NCBI GenBank assembly: GCA_017854535.1
Contig: JAFMHL010000019.1
Location: forward strand, 1 to 64,000
DNA from: Nitratireductor sp.
GTDB lineage: Bacteria > Pseudomonadota > Alphaproteobacteria > Rhizobiales > Rhizobiaceae
DNA: 64,000 bases
Reading direction: 5' to 3'
Under the pieces are notes generated by a model. That model searched no databases and was not told where the DNA came from. It worked only from the letters and a program-made list of their open reading frames with translations. The position numbers and the translations under genes were made by a program. Positions 61,412 to 64,000 of the stretch are shown piece after piece. Each line of letters starts with the position of its first letter. Positions within the stretch are counted from its first letter, which is position 1.

Positions 61412-61507
61412 ATGGCAAATGAATATCGAGAAAATTACGGCAGCGTCTTTTTCGGCGGATTGGTGCTCTGTTTCATACTAGCCGTGATCGTTTATATGAT
61501 TGGCTAG
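61412..61507 (+). CDS. 31-residue single-span membrane peptide
   Basis: A short frame with ATG at 61412 preceded by GGGAG at a seven-base spacing and followed 25 bp after the stop by a strong terminator, so it looks like a complete small gene. The peptide is MANEYRENYGSVFFGG followed by a hydrophobic span LVLCFILAVIVYMIG. I do not recognise a family. It lies alone between divergent and convergent minus-strand genes. An in-frame ATG two codons upstream is possible. Confidence 0.6.
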   Translation: MANEYRENYGSVFFGGLVLCFILAVIVYMIG

Positions 61508-61532
61508 TCTAAACTTGCATCTCTGGAAAGAC

Positions 61533-61562
61533 AAAAGCCGCCTGAAAAAGGCGGCTTTTTCA
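61533..61562. terminator. Bidirectional terminator between the 31-residue peptide gene and lapA
   Basis: AAAAGCCGCC-TGAAAAA-GGCGGCTTTTT, with A and T tracts on both sides. Confidence 0.88.
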
Positions 61563-61576
61563 TTTTTTGTAATAAA

Positions 61577-61942
61577 TTACGCTGCTCGATCAGATAGAGA
61601 AATCGCTTTTAATTCAGGGTTAAGTTCAACAGCCAATTCTTCAGCTCGTTTTTTCTGATTTTCAGCTTCGCATTGCCATTTCACTGCATCAGTATGCTCG
61701 CGACGCGCGGCCTTGCGATAGCGGCCCTGCTTGAACCAAGTCGCCATGCTTCCAAGCACCATGCCAATCATCAGGGCTGCGAACAAAAACACGAAGAAAG
61801 GCAGGCTAAATGCGACTGCCGGATCGACAGAGTTAAACGGGTCTAGGCTCAATTGAACTGAATGGCGGTTAGCAACTGACAGCAAGATCAAAATGATCGC
61901 GACAGGCAAAGCGATGAATAGAAAAATCAGCTTTCTAAGCAT
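61577..61942 (-). CDS. LapA (DUF1049) domain membrane protein
   Basis: A 121-residue protein with two membrane segments (LIFLFIALPVAIILILLSVA and LPFFVFLFAALMIGMVLGS), separated by the ANRHSVQLSLDPFN motif typical of LapA/DUF1049, and a cytoplasmic basic coiled tail (FKQGRYRKAARREHTDAV). LapA contributes to LPS assembly control in E. coli; the role here is presumed similar. It follows ihfB after 23 bp, an order common in alphaproteobacteria. Confidence 0.88.
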   Translation of the reverse strand: MLRKLIFLFIALPVAIILILLSVANRHSVQLSLDPFNSVDPAVAFSLPFFVFLFAALMIGMVLGSMATWFKQGRYRKAARREHTDAVKWQCEAENQKKRAEELAVELNPELKAISLSDRAA

Positions 61943-61965
61943 TTTTATTTCCCAAATTTTCCGTT

Positions 61966-62244
61966 TTAGCCGTTTAGGCGTTCACGTAGTTCTTTGCCAG
62001 TCTTAAAAAATGGAACCCATTTTTCTTCAACCGAAACCTTTTCACCGGTACGAGGGTTTCTACCCTGTCTTGGCTTACGGTTTTTTACCGAAAATGCACC
62101 AAACCCGCGGAGCTCAACGCGATCTCCGTGTGCCAACGCTTCTGTGATCTGGCCCAATATGGCGTTCACGATATTTTCTACATCCCGCTGATAGAGATGC
62201 GGGTTTTTGTCTGCAATTAACTGAATGAGTTCGGACTTAATCAT
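61966..62244 (-). CDS. ihfB: Integration host factor subunit beta
   Basis: A 92-residue DNA-bending protein of the HU/IHF family. It starts [22 protein letters not shown] and contains [24 protein letters not shown], the beta-arm with the intercalating Pro. It pairs with IHF alpha. It lies 22 bp after sppA and upstream of lapA, downstream of rpsA in order, as in E. coli (rpsA-ihfB). Confidence 0.96.
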   Translation of the reverse strand: MIKSELIQLIADKNPHLYQRDVENIVNAILGQITEALAHGDRVELRGFGAFSVKNRKPRQGRNPRTGEKVSVEEKWVPFFKTGKELRERLNG

Positions 62245-62266
62245 ATGGATACACCCCCAGGGAAAA

Positions 62267-63268
62267 TCAATTGGTTGATCCCACTTCAGACTTAATGTGC
62301 AACATTGAAATCAAACCGTCAAGAAATAGCCGATCTGGTAAGGCTTCGCGGATAGCTTCGATAGATTGACTTGATGGTGCCAGGCCCAGTTGCTCTGCCA
62401 ACCATCTCAATCCCAAACTCGCGTTACCCGCAGGATTTGCAAACAAACCATCCGAGTCGCGTTTTGGACTCCAAGTCAGAATATCCAAATCGTCTGATAA
62501 TTCTCTATTGTCTACAAGCCAGCTTTTCGCTGTTTCCTCATCGCCGATGGCATCAATCAAGCCGTTTTCCAACCCTTGCGATCCGGTAAAAATACTTCCG
62601 TCAGCCAGTTGCTTTGCCTTGAAATCTGTAAACTTACGCCGCTCAGCAACAATTGACACAAACCAGTTATACGTATCTTGCACCAGACGATCGATCATCG
62701 CTTTGGCTTCGGGTGTTGTTTCGTGAAAAGGCGATGGCTCTGCCTTTAGCGGCGCTGATTTAATCTCGTTTACTTCGATGCCAATTTTATCAAGTAATTC
62801 GGTCACTTGGCCATATTGGAAAATGACCCCGATGGATCCAACAATTGAAGACCGTCGTGCAACGATATGATCAGATGCTGCTGCAATCATATAGCCAGCA
62901 GACGCTGCCAAGGTTCCAACTGACGTAACCACAGGCTTGGTTTTTCCCAAGGAAAGAACTGCCTCATAAATTGCTTCACCGCCAACGGTCGAACCGCCCG
63001 GCGAGGATATATCCAAAATCACGCCTTTGACTTGATCTTCGTCTTTCAAATCATCGAGTAAATCCAGCAATGGTTTATCATTGGTGATGACACCCGATAT
63101 TTTGACGCGGGCTATGTGGTCAGCCTGTTTCTTACCAAGACCTTTAAACGCTCCTGCCGCAGACAACATGCCTAAAATCGCGAGAACAAGTAGAACCAGC
63201 GCAGCAATACGCCAAAAGGTAACCCGACGTTTCATGGCACGGCGGTCGATAATTTGGTCAGGAGTCAT
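62267..63268 (-). CDS. sppA: Signal peptide peptidase SppA, short (36K) form
   Basis: A 333-residue inner-membrane serine protease that degrades cleaved signal peptides. It has an N-terminal membrane anchor ([20 protein letters not shown]), the [17 protein letters not shown] loop, the nucleophile Ser in [26 protein letters not shown], and the catalytic Lys in [16 protein letters not shown] at 63268 is selected; a TTG at 63292 or an internal ATG at 63235 are alternatives. It lies between rpsA and ihfB. Confidence 0.93.
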   Translation of the reverse strand: MTPDQIIDRRAMKRRVTFWRIAALVLLVLAILGMLSAAGAFKGLGKKQADHIARVKISGVITNDKPLLDLLDDLKDEDQVKGVILDISSPGGSTVGGEAIYEAVLSLGKTKPVVTSVGTLAASAGYMIAAASDHIVARRSSIVGSIGVIFQYGQVTELLDKIGIEVNEIKSAPLKAEPSPFHETTPEAKAMIDRLVQDTYNWFVSIVAERRKFTDFKAKQLADGSIFTGSQGLENGLIDAIGDEETAKSWLVDNRELSDDLDILTWSPKRDSDGLFANPAGNASLGLRWLAEQLGLAPSSQSIEAIREALPDRLFLDGLISMLHIKSEVGSTN

Positions 63269-63405
63269 TTGAAAAACCGTCAATGGTTGCAATAGATCTT
63301 TCGAGTATCAACAAAATGAGAAATCAGCAAGGCAAGGTTTTGATCTCGAGAAAGCCAACAAGAAGCTTGTGATGCCATCTTGCACTTTAATTTTTCAATA
63401 TAAAA

Positions 63406-63433
63406 AAACCCGCCTCAGTTTGAAGCGGGTTTC
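63406..63433 (-). terminator. Intrinsic terminator after rpsA
   Basis: Minus strand AAACCCGC-N12-GCGGGTTT followed by TTTTATA, about 70 bp beyond the rpsA stop. The remaining 211-bp gap to sppA shows no gene. Confidence 0.82.
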
Positions 63434-63503
63434 TTGTTTTTTAAATCGGTTTCAATTCTTAGAAAGCCATCGACTAATAATGCCGAACTGGTTTGTCTAA
63501 AGA

Positions 63504-64000
63504 TTACTCGCCGTCTTTTTTCTTCAAAGCTGCGCCAAGGATATCGCCGAGTGATGCACCTGAATCAGATGAACCAAACTGTGCGACTGCTTCTTTCTCA
63601 TCAGCAATTTCCATTGCCTTGATTGAAACACCAATTTTACGGCTTTTCTTGTCATACATGGTGATTCGTGCATCGACCTTTTGACCAACTGAGAAACGCT
63701 CTGGGCGCTGCTCGTCGCGGTCGCGGGAAAGATCGTTGCGCTTGATAAAGGTCAAAGCTTCTGAATCTACGAGTTTAACTTCGAGACCATTGTCTTTCAC
63801 TTCAAGCACTTCACAGGTAACCACTGCGCCTTTTCTCAAGCCGCCAGCTTCTGCAGCATCACCAACCGGATCGCCTGAAAGCTGTTTGATACCAAGAGAG
63901 ATACGCTCTTTTTCGATATCCACATCGAGAACAACGGCTTCAACTGTGTCGCCTTTGTTGTAATCTTCGATGGCTTCTTCGCCAGAACGGTTCCAATCAA
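63504..64000 (-). CDS. rpsA: 30S ribosomal protein S1, C-terminal part
   Basis: About 165 C-terminal residues of S1; the frame is open through base 64000, so the N-terminal majority lies outside. The end of one S1 RNA-binding repeat (DYNKGDTVEAVVLDVDIEKE, RISLGIKQL) and a complete last repeat (KGAVVTCEVLEVKDNGLEVK, VGQKVDARITMYDKKSRKIG, VSIKAMEI) are seen. S1 recruits mRNA to the 30S subunit. The C-terminus is the low-complexity SSDSGASLGDILGAALKKK seen in many alphaproteobacterial S1 proteins. Confidence 0.96.
   Translation of the reverse strand, partial: DWNRSGEEAIEDYNKGDTVEAVVLDVDIEKERISLGIKQLSGDPVGDAAEAGGLRKGAVVTCEVLEVKDNGLEVKLVDSEALTFIKRNDLSRDRDEQRPERFSVGQKVDARITMYDKKSRKIGVSIKAMEIADEKEAVAQFGSSDSGASLGDILGAALKKKDGE

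Noticed and set aside
1-64000. CRISPR arrays, insertion sequences, prophage and tRNA/rRNA genes
   Set aside because: No regularly spaced repeats, transposase or phage reading frames, tRNA T-loop signatures in gaps, or rRNA segments were seen.

Overview
The window looks like a chromosomal stretch of an alphaproteobacterium, most likely of the Hyphomicrobiales (Rhizobiales). The evidence is gene order and family content: ubiE-ubiB-coaBC with dut nearby, mutM and rpsT upstream of dnaA-dnaN-recF, rnd next to lptC-lptA-lptB-rpoN-hpf-ptsN, Hsp20 with a DUF1150 protein, an ActS/ActR (RegB/RegA) redox pair, an MmcB protein, a membrane-bound ferritin behind an Irr-type ICE palindrome, and GANTC sites clustered upstream of dnaA. 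Base composition is fairly AT-rich for that order. AcuI, glcB and low GC would fit a marine lineage, but that is inference. Most of the window is core housekeeping DNA. I see no prophage, insertion sequence, CRISPR array, tRNA or rRNA.

Layout. 1-2.0 kb: 3'-truncated dut, an Lrp/AsnC regulator, a DUF6356 protein and a class II amidotransferase broken by an in-frame amber codon. 2.1-5.8 kb: a soluble hybrid kinase with five PAS and two receiver domains. 6-11 kb: coaBC with an unexpected N-terminal FitA-like ribbon-helix-helix domain and a repeat cluster just upstream, then ubiB and ubiE, and divergent mutM. 11.2-18 kb: rpsT, a 0.97-kb AT-rich gap, rhodanese, dnaA, dnaN, recF, moeB. 18-24.6 kb: DDAH-like hydrolase, 2-hydroxyacid dehydrogenase, SH3 protein, MepA, M48 protease, ArfB, Gfo/Idh/MocA oxidoreductase. 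24.7-32 kb: pheT and pheS separated by two overlapping small genes, rplT, rpmI, a nitric-oxide module (group III truncated hemoglobin, a 55-residue membrane protein, NsrR, two NsrR-like dyads) and infC with an ATT start.

32-39 kb: hydrolase-BenE-EamA operon, MbfA with its ICE box, and a three-gene operon resembling the end of non-phosphorylative L-fucose catabolism whose first gene has its Shine-Dalgarno inside a perfect hairpin. 39-45 kb: rnd, LPS export genes, rpoN, hpf, ptsN. 45-51 kb: DUF1150/Hsp20 behind an RpoH-like promoter, malate synthase G, L,D-transpeptidase, MmcB, ActR/ActS. 51-64 kb: HrpB, a YnjBCD-type ABC transporter, AcuI-like reductase, LspA, two RNA methyltransferase-type genes, a 31-residue membrane peptide, LapA, IHF beta, SppA and the 3' end of rpsA.

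The least ordinary items are the antitoxin-like DNA-binding domain fused to CoaBC together with the TGATTGCA repeats upstream of it, the SD-sequestering hairpin at the fuconate-type operon, and the NsrR/hemoglobin/small membrane protein module. Several real genes (dut, infC, the 55- and 31-residue proteins) are easy to miss because they are truncated, very short or use a rare start codon. All functional calls rest on reading motifs by eye; no database search was run.
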